Assembly: GCA_903944755.1 (NCBI GenBank)
Contig: CAJATB010000043.1
Coordinates: forward strand, 1 to 8,224
Reading direction: 5' to 3'
Source: an uncultured Bacteroidota bacterium
GTDB lineage: Bacteria; Bacteroidota; Bacteroidia; Chitinophagales; Chitinophagaceae
DNA: 8,224 nt
Position 1 is the stretch's first letter. Each line of letters begins with the position of its first letter. Both the position numbers and the translations under genes were made by a program. The notes beneath the pieces are model-generated. The model did not search any database. It was given only the letters and a program-made list of their open reading frames with translations, and was not told the origin of the DNA. Positions 1-6,033 of the stretch are shown here, in pieces.

Positions 1-36
1 AAACCTTTTCATATTATTGTTATTCGCCAAGCCTGC

Positions 37-57
37 CAGTCCCGATTCACGGGACTG
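37..57. repeat. Palindromic repeat, copy 1 of 2
   Basis: This is a perfect 8-bp inverted repeat, CAGTCCCG / CGGGACTG, around a 5-base loop. It matches the element at 95-115 at 18 of 21 positions; both begin CAGTCCCGAT and end GACTG. The 10-mer AAACCTTTTC also occurs in front of both copies (1-10 and 83-92). No T-run follows this copy, so it is not a clear terminator by itself. It may be a member of a dispersed intergenic palindrome family; that is inference from only two copies. Confidence 0.6.
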
Positions 58-91
58 TCTGCTTCCCGTACTGGACTTACTCAAACCTTTT

Positions 92-127
92 CAACAGTCC
101 CGATGCTCGAGACTGTTGGGATTTTTT
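92..127 (+). terminator. Probable intrinsic terminator, plus strand (palindrome copy 2)
   Basis: The stem CAACAGTC (92-99) / GACTGTTG (111-118) has 8 perfect pairs, with a possible small inner CGA/TCG pairing. It is followed by GGA and six T on the plus strand. The orientation suits a plus-strand gene that ends to the left of the window and converges on the tRNA/crt block. No plus-strand gene is visible in the window. The stretch 1-171 otherwise holds no gene I can support. Confidence 0.6.
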
Positions 128-162
128 ATTTCTTCGCAAATTCAAGCAAGCTTGATTTGCTC

Positions 163-200
163 TTTAATAAAAAATCCTTTCAACTTTGTTGAAAGGATTT
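163..200 (-). terminator. Intrinsic terminator of tRNA-Arg
   Basis: A perfect 13-bp stem (172-184 paired with 188-200) closes a 3-base loop. Read on the minus strand, the stem ends in three T and continues TTTATT, which gives the U-rich tail. It starts two bases after the tRNA discriminator base. It would also be the first terminator met by any transcript leaving crtY. Confidence 0.88.
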
Positions 201-201
201 G

Positions 202-273
202 TGGCCTCGCCAAGGATCGAACTTGGATTTGGAGTTTCGGAAACTCATGTACTATCCATTATACTACGAGGCC
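202..273 (-). tRNA. tRNA-Arg, anticodon CCG
   Basis: The minus strand folds into a complete 72-nt cloverleaf. The acceptor arm is GGCCTCG / CGAGGCC, the D stem GTAT / GTAC, the T stem CCAAG / CTTGG with loop TTCGATC, and the discriminator base is A. The anticodon loop TTCCGAA places CCG (complement at 238-240), which reads codon CGG. The first pair of the anticodon stem (T with C) is mismatched. CCA is not encoded; the bases after the discriminator are CAA, so CCA must be added after transcription. It lies 39 bases downstream of crtY and has its own promoter elements and terminator. Confidence 0.96.
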
Positions 274-291
274 AATAAAGTTGAGATGTGA

Positions 292-310
292 CAAATGTAA
301 AGCAAAGATA
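292..310 (-). promoter_or_regulatory. Tandem -7 elements for tRNA-Arg
   Basis: On the minus strand, TATCTTTG (303-310) and TACATTTG (292-299) each match the Bacteroidota -7 consensus TAnnTTTG exactly. They sit 29 and 18 bases before the tRNA. The -33 region would fall in the last codons of crtY and shows no clear TTG. The tRNA therefore probably has its own promoter, independent of the crt operon. Which of the two elements is used cannot be told from the sequence. Confidence 0.6.
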
Positions 311-312
311 AA

Positions 313-1545
313 TTAAGGCCGCCGAAATAAAATGCGTAGCGCAGCTGGCAAGAATATGCGTGTTGGCAAAGAACGCATCACATTAATATCATCCATTAAA
401 CTTGATGTATTAGATAAGAATTTAAAAATAGTAGCTGCCTTATTCTTTTTGAAAATACGACTGAAAATTTCCTTACCCTCCATTTTTTTATGTTTCAGGA
501 TATACAACAAAACGGCGTCATAAAATCGATGCCTTGAATTGTGCATGTCCGTATTAACAAGTGCCCCTTTTTCTAATTGACTAATTATTTGCTTTGACTG
601 TGCCTGAATAAACTGAAATGCATAACCAGTGCTTGCCTTAACAGCGCCTGACAATGTGCCTATGCTATAAATAGGTGCCTTATTGTTGCCAAATGAATGA
701 TGTGTCATTGGGATTGCACCTAATTCCTCATGAACCACTTTATACTGCGCATTCGGTGCAATATTTTTAATAAAATTGGCTAAGTATTCCTTTAATACAA
801 TATCGTAGTCCTCTTTTTTTAAAATCTCCTCTGAAAAAAGCGTGTACTCGACTAAAGCTTTATTAGCAGTCAGCGGTAGTATATACATAAAGGCAGTGGC
901 GCCCATTTGAGGAACATTAAAATCCATTAAACGCGCCTCGTTTGCATTAAAAACAGAAGTATCAAATTCAACTAAAATGCCTTTGAAATGTTGCCATAAG
1001 AAGGGAGTTGACGTATTTGTTATCGCAGCATTAAATTTATTATTTATATCAGAAAAATTAACTTGAAACCGAATAGGCACGATGCTTGAAAAAACTGAAG
1101 TTGCACTTTCCGTAGCACCACCTTCTAAGTGCACAGTTCCAATTGTCCCAGTGGTTGTTATTTTAGTGATAAGGCCTTCTTGCCAAGTAATGTTCAAATG
1201 CTGTTTGGCTAAGTTGATTATATATTGATAGTAGTCTATACCCTGCACCATTTTATAAGTAAAAGGGGCTGTAGGCAATGTTTTGCTCAAAGGACCATTA
1301 TGAATAGTTATAGTATCCCATTTTTTGCATACTAATTGTTCAAATGTGCCAGCAGTATCTTCCCAATAGCACCAAGTTCGGTCGTTGGACTTTTTGAAAT
1401 TTTTATCAATTACTAATACACGTTTACCCCTTAATGTAGTAGACTGTAGTAAATGAAATAATAGAGAAAGACCTGCGCAGCCAGCGCCAGCAATAATGAA
1501 ATCGTATGATTTTGTATTATTCAAATTGGTAACAGCGTTATCCAT
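313..1545 (-). CDS. crtY: Lycopene beta-cyclase CrtY
   Basis: This enzyme closes both ends of lycopene into beta-ionone rings, giving beta-carotene through gamma-carotene. The 410-residue protein opens with a Rossmann FAD/NAD(P)-binding fold: GAGCAG at residues 20-25 and acidic D47 at the end of the second strand. The family motif DRTWCYWE follows at 55-62. MDF (207-209) and LVEYTLFS (231-238) match the central region of CrtY-type cyclases, the latter at the position of the catalytic-glutamate motif. Near the C terminus, a run beginning GTLSGAVKASTGYAF fits the family's FAD/substrate region. The start ATG overlaps the end of crtZ by 8 bases (ATGGATAA), which suggests translational coupling. 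It is the last gene of the sigma-crt operon. No terminator lies between its stop and the tRNA-Arg gene. The plant-type or heterodimeric CrtYc/Yd alternatives are excluded by architecture. Confidence 0.95.
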   Translation of the reverse strand: MDNAVTNLNNTKSYDFIIAGAGCAGLSLLFHLLQSTTLRGKRVLVIDKNFKKSNDRTWCYWEDTAGTFEQLVCKKWDTITIHNGPLSKTLPTAPFTYKMVQGIDYYQYIINLAKQHLNITWQEGLITKITTTGTIGTVHLEGGATESATSVFSSIVPIRFQVNFSDINNKFNAAITNTSTPFLWQHFKGILVEFDTSVFNANEARLMDFNVPQMGATAFMYILPLTANKALVEYTLFSEEILKKEDYDIVLKEYLANFIKNIAPNAQYKVVHEELGAIPMTHHSFGNNKAPIYSIGTLSGAVKASTGYAFQFIQAQSKQIISQLEKGALVNTDMHNSRHRFYDAVLLYILKHKKMEGKEIFSRIFKKNKAATIFKFLSNTSSLMDDINVMRSLPTRIFLPAALRILFRRP

Positions 1546-2011
1546 TTTTTTGAATCAATTCGTCGCGGCGTACTTTATCCCAATATTTTTTAGCAACTAT
1601 AAGCATACCAAAGCTTTCGCCTTCTTCTTTTCCTATATGTTTATGGTGCATCTTATGAGCCCAACGTATTGCTTTAATATACCTGTTATTAGATTTTGTA
1701 AACCATTTAATACGTTGATGTATAATTACTTCGTGAACCATAAAATAAGCAAAGCCATACATAGCAATACCAGTACCGATGCCTGATAACCAAGGCATCC
1801 CATTAAATGTACCATAAAAAATACATGCCATACTTGGCAATGCAAATATTATAAAAAACCAGTCGTTCTTTTCAAAAAAATGACCAGTTGGTTGATGATG
1901 GTCCTCATGCAAGTACCACAAAAATCCATGCATTACAAAACGGTGTGTTAACCATGTTATCCCTTCCATAATGGAGAAGGTCACTAGCATGCTGATTAAG
2001 AATAATAACAT
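1538..2011 (-). CDS. crtZ: Beta-carotene hydroxylase CrtZ
   Basis: This is a di-iron membrane hydroxylase of the fatty acid hydroxylase superfamily. It adds 3-hydroxyl groups to both rings of beta-carotene, giving beta-cryptoxanthin and then zeaxanthin. All four histidine boxes are present in the 157-residue protein: HRFVMH (23-28), HEDHH (35-39), HEVIIH (93-98) and HKMHH (119-123). The conserved ESFGML follows at 132-137. Hydrophobic stretches at about 1-20, 52-69 and 74-92 fit an integral membrane protein. The N terminus begins directly in the first membrane segment, which is normal for short bacterial CrtZ. It lies 27 bases after crtB, and its last codons overlap the crtY start. With crtY downstream, this pair defines zeaxanthin as the expected product, since no ketolase gene is present in the window. 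Confidence 0.95.
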   Translation of the reverse strand: MLLFLISMLVTFSIMEGITWLTHRFVMHGFLWYLHEDHHQPTGHFFEKNDWFFIIFALPSMACIFYGTFNGMPWLSGIGTGIAMYGFAYFMVHEVIIHQRIKWFTKSNNRYIKAIRWAHKMHHKHIGKEEGESFGMLIVAKKYWDKVRRDELIQKNG

Positions 2012-2038
2012 AGAAAAGGTTTTATGGTTACAAAGTTA

Positions 2039-2881
2039 CTACAACAAGTTTAAGGTTGTGCGTACTTTAGCGTTTATTAAAATTAAGAATTTATTTAAAT
2101 CAGGTATTCGAATCCTGGTTTTCAAAATAGAATGAGCATGCATACGTTTTATTTTCTTGAATAAGGAGTAATAATATTTGAAAGCAACATATACTCCAAA
2201 ACGACACTTAATAGGTAAAGCCTTAATACCGACTAAAGCAGCTTCAAAATCAGCTTGAATGTCGGCTTCTATAGCATCCTTGTCGGCCTGTGTAAAATTT
2301 GAAAAATCACAATCAGGGAAATACATTCTTTCTAGGCCTTCAAAATCAGCTTTAATATCTCTCAAAAAATTTACCTTCTGAAAAGCAGCACCTAACCTTT
2401 GTGCAGAAGGCTTTAATTGTTCAAGTTGGCTTAAATTCCCATCACAAAAAATATATAAACACATTAATCCTACTACTTCAGCACTCCCATAAATATAAGT
2501 ATTGTAAGAATCCAAATTATGTTCTTGCTTACTTAAATCCATTTCCATGCTAACTAAAAAAGCATCTAATAAAGACCTATCAATTTTATATTGATTAAAT
2601 GTCAATTGGAACCTATGTAAAATCGGGTTTAAGCTTATTCCGTTTTCTAAGGCTGCATAAGTATCCGCCTTAAATTGTTTTAATAATTGCTCTTTATCAT
2701 AATCGTGAAAAGTATCCACTATTTCATCTGCAAAGCGCACGAAACCATATATATCGTATATAGGCTGACGCAGATCCTTATGCAAAAGTCCGATAGCTGA
2801 AGAAAAGCTTGAGCTATAGAGTAAAGTGGTGTATTTACTACTCTGGGCTGTTACTTCGTTGTATAGTTTTAATGAAGACAT
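2039..2881 (-). CDS. crtB: Phytoene synthase CrtB
   Basis: This enzyme condenses two geranylgeranyl diphosphates head to head into 15-cis-phytoene, the committed step of carotenoid synthesis. The 280-residue protein is an all-helical squalene/phytoene synthase family member. The first aspartate-rich motif is DEIVD (D52, D56) and the second is NFLRDIKAD (N171, D175, D179); these bind Mg2+ and diphosphate. YGSAEVVGLM (131-140) is the family's conserved helix, and RMYFP (185-189) follows the second motif as usual. It starts 8 bases after the crtI stop, in the common crtI-crtB order, and lies 27 bases before crtZ. Squalene synthase or HpnC/D-type enzymes share the fold, but the position between crtI and crtZ makes phytoene synthase the clear choice. 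Confidence 0.95.
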   Translation of the reverse strand: MSSLKLYNEVTAQSSKYTTLLYSSSFSSAIGLLHKDLRQPIYDIYGFVRFADEIVDTFHDYDKEQLLKQFKADTYAALENGISLNPILHRFQLTFNQYKIDRSLLDAFLVSMEMDLSKQEHNLDSYNTYIYGSAEVVGLMCLYIFCDGNLSQLEQLKPSAQRLGAAFQKVNFLRDIKADFEGLERMYFPDCDFSNFTQADKDAIEADIQADFEAALVGIKALPIKCRFGVYVAFKYYYSLFKKIKRMHAHSILKTRIRIPDLNKFLILINAKVRTTLNLL

Positions 2882-2889
2882 GTATACTT

Positions 2890-4392
2890 TTACTTGTTAT
2901 GTATTTTATCAACCAATGCTGCTACTACTTCTCCACTAATTAAACTTGGTGGGACACCAGGACCAGGTATAGTTAATTGTCCTGTGTAATATAAGTTATT
3001 TACTTTTTTACTTTTACAACTTGGTTTTAAATTAGCAGTTTGTAACAAAGTATTAGCTAAACCATAGGCGTTACCCCTAAAAGAATGATAGTCATCTTTA
3101 AATTCAGTCACCGAGTAGGAACGTTTATAAATAATGGAGTCCTTAATAGTATGACCACTTCTTATTTCGAGTCGTTCAATAATGTGGTTAAAATAATCTT
3201 CTCTCACTTCCTGGGTATCTCCTTCTAAACCTGCAGCAATGGGTATCAACAAAAATAAATTTTCACATCCTTCAGGGGCAACCGTAGGGTCAGTCACCGA
3301 AGGTAAACTTGCATAAAAAAGAGGCTTTGTTGGCCATTTAGGATCACTATAAATTTCCTTTCCATGCAATCCAAAATCTGTATCGAAAAATAAATTATGA
3401 TGTAATAAGCCTGGCAATTTTTTATTCAGTCCTACATAAAATAACAATGAACTAGGTGCCATTACCCGGCTATCCCAATAAGCGGTAGAATAAGACTGAT
3501 ACTTTTGAGGAAGTAATTCAGTTTCAATATGGTGATAGTCCCCTGCACCAACTAATACATCAAATGTATAAAGTTTTTCTTCGCCTGAACCATAAAGCTT
3601 TGTAGTAATAGATTTAGCAATACCTTCTTGCACTTGTATATTAATTACCTCCTCACTCAAATTAAATTTAACGCCTAAAGAAACTGCAACATCATGCATT
3701 GCTTGTACAATACTATACATGCCAAATTCAGGATACCAAGTACCTCCTTTTATGTCCCCGTAATTCATTAGACTATATAAGGCTGGTGTATTTTCAGGCA
3801 AAGCCCCTAAAAACAACACAGGGAATTCCATCAAAAATTGGATTGAAGGATGTTTAAAATATTTAGCAACATGTTTTTTCATAGACTGAAATACATCTAA
3901 TTTAAACACACCTCTTATTAAATCAATATCTATTAATTCAGTAACTGAAATTCCTGGTTTATATACAATTTTTCCTACGCCTATTTCATATTTATATTTA
4001 GCTTCTTCGAGGAAAGCATCCAGTGCCTTAGCAGCCCCAGGTTCTATTGATTCAAGTAAATTTCTTAATGCTTCATAATTAGCTGGCAAATCCCAAGCTT
4101 CTTTTTCAAAGTAAACACGGTAAGAAGGATCAAGCCTTTGTAATTTATAATAGTCGGCAACTTTTTTGCCAAATTTTTCGAAATAGTTTTCAAACACATC
4201 AGGCATCCAATACCAACTTGGCCCCATATCAAAAGTGAAACCTTCTGCACTATATTTTCTAGCGCGACCCCCAGGTAAATTATTTTTTTCAATGATAGTT
4301 ACATCCCAACCCTTTTGTGCTAAAAATGAAGCCGTTGACATTCCTGCAAATCCAGCTCCTATTACAATTACTTTTTTAGTTGGGGTTGACAT
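2890..4392 (-). CDS. crtI: Phytoene desaturase CrtI
   Basis: This FAD-dependent enzyme introduces the double bonds that turn phytoene into lycopene. The 500-residue protein starts with a dinucleotide-binding fold: GAGFAG at 12-17, E35, and GGRAR at 41-45. DMGPSWYWMPDVF then follows at about 55-67, typical of Bacteroidota CrtI. The C-terminal bacterial phytoene dehydrogenase signature is complete at 466-490 (NLYYTG ... PGPGVPPSLISGEVV). Length is normal for the family. The ATG lies 4 bases after the sigma factor stop codon, so the two genes are almost certainly co-transcribed. Related CrtD/CrtO-type oxidoreductases look similar, but the pairing with crtB and the lack of another desaturase favour CrtI. 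The number of desaturation steps cannot be read from sequence. Confidence 0.94.
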   Translation of the reverse strand: MSTPTKKVIVIGAGFAGMSTASFLAQKGWDVTIIEKNNLPGGRARKYSAEGFTFDMGPSWYWMPDVFENYFEKFGKKVADYYKLQRLDPSYRVYFEKEAWDLPANYEALRNLLESIEPGAAKALDAFLEEAKYKYEIGVGKIVYKPGISVTELIDIDLIRGVFKLDVFQSMKKHVAKYFKHPSIQFLMEFPVLFLGALPENTPALYSLMNYGDIKGGTWYPEFGMYSIVQAMHDVAVSLGVKFNLSEEVINIQVQEGIAKSITTKLYGSGEEKLYTFDVLVGAGDYHHIETELLPQKYQSYSTAYWDSRVMAPSSLLFYVGLNKKLPGLLHHNLFFDTDFGLHGKEIYSDPKWPTKPLFYASLPSVTDPTVAPEGCENLFLLIPIAAGLEGDTQEVREDYFNHIIERLEIRSGHTIKDSIIYKRSYSVTEFKDDYHSFRGNAYGLANTLLQTANLKPSCKSKKVNNLYYTGQLTIPGPGVPPSLISGEVVAALVDKIHNK

Positions 4393-4396
4393 GAAA

Positions 4397-4897
4397 TTAA
4401 TAACGTTGAACTTTTTGTTTTAGTATTTTCCTTGCAAAGTGAATTCTGCTTTTAATTGTACCTAAAGGCTCATTTAGTGCATCAGCAATTTCATTATACT
4501 TATAACCTTCAAAGTATAAATTAAAAGGCGTCCTAAATAATGCTGGCAGGTCAAATATCAACTGCTTTACCTCCTTCAAATTTAAGTTAGTTATTCCATC
4601 ATTCAATACCTTGTTACTAGTTTGATCAATTAAAAAGTCATTTGGAGAATAGTCTAAAACGGTAGATTGTTTAGCCTTACGACGGTAATCATTTATAAAA
4701 ATATTACGCATTATGGTATACAACCATGCCTTAATATTAGTACCCACGTTATATTTTTCTTTATTAGATAACGCACGGAATAATGTTTCTTGGAATAAGT
4801 CCTTTGCCGCCTCGTGATCCTTTGTAAGATTAATAGCAAATGGTCTTAAAAACTCGGCGTTTTCGGTAAGTAAGATGCTAAATTCTGCGTTTGACAT
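4397..4897 (-). CDS. ECF-type RNA polymerase sigma factor, first gene of the crt operon
   Basis: A 166-residue extracytoplasmic-function sigma factor with only regions 2 and 4. Region 2 (about 13-77) includes DLFQET (33-38), which contacts core polymerase, and WLYTIMRNIFINDYRRK (58-74) for -10 recognition. Region 4 (about 109-163) carries the helix-turn-helix YNEIADALNEPLGTIKSRIHFAR. No anti-sigma factor, FecR-like protein or membrane partner lies next to it. It leads the operon 4 bases ahead of crtI and sits downstream of the CarH-type gene. This recalls the LitR/LitS pair of Streptomyces, where a B12 photoreceptor controls an ECF sigma factor that drives carotenoid genes. A similar role here is inference. 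Its target promoters are unknown, and it may also control genes outside this window. The start follows an A-rich leader (AAACAAAAATTT). Confidence 0.9.
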   Translation of the reverse strand: MSNAEFSILLTENAEFLRPFAINLTKDHEAAKDLFQETLFRALSNKEKYNVGTNIKAWLYTIMRNIFINDYRRKAKQSTVLDYSPNDFLIDQTSNKVLNDGITNLNLKEVKQLIFDLPALFRTPFNLYFEGYKYNEIADALNEPLGTIKSRIHFARKILKQKVQRY

Positions 4898-4900
4898 AAA

Positions 4901-4992
4901 TTTTTGTTTAACGTTTATAAGACAAAGTTAAACAAAAAAGATTCACCCGTACTAATTTTTGTTTACTATTTTTTGTTAAAAGTTAAACAAAA
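4901..4992. promoter_or_regulatory. Cluster of GTTAAACAAAA half-sites, probable CarH operator
   Basis: Five related half-sites lie in 92 bases. TTTTTGTTTAAC (4901-4912) and GTTAAACAAAAA (4927-4938) form a perfect 12-bp inverted repeat with a 14-base spacer. TTTTTGTTTAC (4956-4966), TTTTGTTAAA (4971-4980) and GTTAAACAAAA (4982-4992) make a second group. On the minus strand, 4966-4979 and 4952-4965 are adjacent 14-base direct repeats that agree at 12 positions. Repeats of this kind in the promoter of a target gene fit a dimeric or tetrameric repressor. Assignment to the neighbouring CarH-type protein is inference. The A-rich copy next to the sigma ATG could also act in translation. Confidence 0.6.
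4923..4930 (-). promoter_or_regulatory. -7 element of the sigma-crt operon promoter
   Basis: TAACTTTG on the minus strand matches the Bacteroidota consensus TAnnTTTG exactly and lies 25 bases before the sigma factor ATG. This would give a leader of roughly 18-20 bases. The -33 region is weak (TTA rather than TTG, spacer of about 22 bases), as expected of a regulated promoter. The element overlaps the GTTAAAC half-site at 4927-4933, so a bound repressor would block it. Confidence 0.6.
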
Positions 4993-5031
4993 TGATAGAT
5001 GATAGACGTATAATTTAGGATAAATTAATAT

Positions 5032-5067
5032 AAAAAACTTAACTTATTGAAAATAAGTAAGTTAAGT
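5032..5067 (-). terminator. Intrinsic terminator of the CarH-type gene
   Basis: A 10-bp perfect stem, ACTTAACTTA (5037-5046) / TAAGTTAAGT (5058-5067), closes an 11-base loop. On the minus strand it is followed by six T. It lies 4 bases after the regulator's TAG stop codon. It separates regulator transcription from the sigma-crt operon, which must then use its own promoter. Confidence 0.82.
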
Positions 5068-5071
5068 AGTA

Positions 5072-5950
5072 CTAAATTGAATTCATGAAATCTATCGTTT
5101 CTGATAGGCTTCGTTTTAATTGAAAATTGGATGGAACATTTCCTTTGTGTTCTTGAATTAATAGCCCAGAAAGGACAATAGGTATCGATTTATCTATTTG
5201 TCCTAATTGATCCAGAAACTTATTAAACTTAAAATTCTTAGCCGGGGAAGTGATATGACTAAAAAGGAAATCTACTTTTTTAAACTCTGTCAAAAATTTA
5301 AGATCCACCACCGGGACATTTGTACCTAGGTAATCCACACCAATACCTCTTTGCTTCAATAAAAAATGCACATATAATAATCCTATTTCGTGAAACTCCC
5401 CTTCTGGCATAAATAGTACTACTCGCTTTGGCGTTTGTACATAGTTCGGAAGTTTCTCGATACCTAAAATTATTTTTTGTCTAAGAATGTTTGTTGAAAG
5501 ATGTTCTTGTGCAGGATTGATATGATTGGTTATCCAAAGAATACCAACGCGTTCAAGAAAGGAGAAAATTATTTCAATAATAGTTTTTTCAATTCCTTTT
5601 TGTGCAATATAATTATCCAGTTGACGCTCAAAAGAGACCATATTTAACGAGACCATGTCTTTAATTAAATCGTTTACTACCTTTTCTTTTTGCGCATCCA
5701 ATTGATTTAGTCCAAGGATCTTCTCCTCCATTTGAATGGTCGACATTTTGTCGATATGTGAAATCTTAAACCCGTATTTGTTTAATAAGGAGACGTTCAA
5801 AATAGTTTTTAATTCCTCTCCTGAATACGACCTAATATTAGTTTCAGTCCTTTTGGGCTGAAGAAAATTGTATCGCTGTTCCCAAACACGAATAGTGTGG
5901 GCTTTTATACCTGAGATTTGCTCTAAATCCTTGATGGTGTAAGTTGACAT
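5072..5950 (-). CDS. carH: CarH/LitR-type B12-dependent light-sensing MerR repressor
   Basis: The 292-residue protein has three parts. A MerR-type winged helix occupies 1-72, including the usual GIKAHTIRVWEQRY (14-27). A helical cobalamin-cap domain (about 85-165) follows, and then a Rossmann B12-binding domain (about 175-290). The cap carries W139-x9-E149-H150, the Wx9EH hallmark of CarH photoreceptors. The Rossmann part carries E185-F-H187-E-I-G190, matching the ExHxxG motif whose histidine is the lower cobalt ligand. Characterised CarH proteins form tetramers with adenosylcobalamin in the dark, repress carotenoid genes, and dissociate in light. The residue after W139 is Ile, whereas Thermus CarH has a His that ligates cobalt after photolysis. 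The gene sits just upstream of the sigma-crt operon. Its start lies only 15 bases after a strong hairpin, and there is no obvious promoter in between. A light-insensitive, B12-free CarA-like regulator is less likely because both motifs are intact. Confidence 0.9.
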   Translation of the reverse strand: MSTYTIKDLEQISGIKAHTIRVWEQRYNFLQPKRTETNIRSYSGEELKTILNVSLLNKYGFKISHIDKMSTIQMEEKILGLNQLDAQKEKVVNDLIKDMVSLNMVSFERQLDNYIAQKGIEKTIIEIIFSFLERVGILWITNHINPAQEHLSTNILRQKIILGIEKLPNYVQTPKRVVLFMPEGEFHEIGLLYVHFLLKQRGIGVDYLGTNVPVVDLKFLTEFKKVDFLFSHITSPAKNFKFNKFLDQLGQIDKSIPIVLSGLLIQEHKGNVPSNFQLKRSLSETIDFMNSI

Positions 5951-5961
5951 ACCCTAAGAAC

Positions 5962-5999
5962 AATAAAAAGGCAAATTAGTTCAATCTAATTTGCCTTTT
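5962..5999 (-). terminator. Strong intrinsic terminator after rfbA
   Basis: A perfect 14-bp stem (5966-5979 with 5986-5999) encloses a 6-base loop, TTCAAT. The minus-strand tail continues TTTTTATTG, so it terminates rfbA transcription; the rfbA stop is 34 bases upstream. On the plus strand the tail is short (TTTTG), so bidirectional function is weaker. It stands directly before the regulator's start codon and may therefore also act as an attenuator for that gene. Confidence 0.85.
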
Positions 6000-6033
6000 G
6001 TCCGAATACATTATACAAAACTGCTATTTTAAG

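Noticed and set aside
17..316. Open frame of 99 codons on the plus strand
   Set aside because: It runs across the palindromes, the terminator and the tRNA gene, has no recognisable protein features, and its composition is not gene-like.
332..523. Plus-strand open frame inside crtY
   Set aside because: It lies antisense to a well-supported CrtY coding region, with no family features.
1496..1786. Plus-strand open frame across the crtZ-crtY junction
   Set aside because: It is antisense to two clear genes; its hydrophobic look comes from the complement of crtZ.
4065..4423. Two short open frames within and opposite the 5' end of crtI
   Set aside because: They are out-of-frame or antisense to the conserved N-terminal half of CrtI and show no domain.
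4901..4992. CRISPR-like or mobile-element repeats
   Set aside because: The repeats are short, of mixed orientation, unequally spaced and confined to a promoter region. No cas genes, transposase or target-site duplications are visible.
6010..6015. TATAAT on the minus strand upstream of the regulator as an E. coli-type -10 box
   Set aside because: Bacteroidota housekeeping promoters use TAnnTTTG, no matching -35 is evident, and the sequence is AT-rich enough for chance. It is kept only as a possibility in the finding on the regulator leader.
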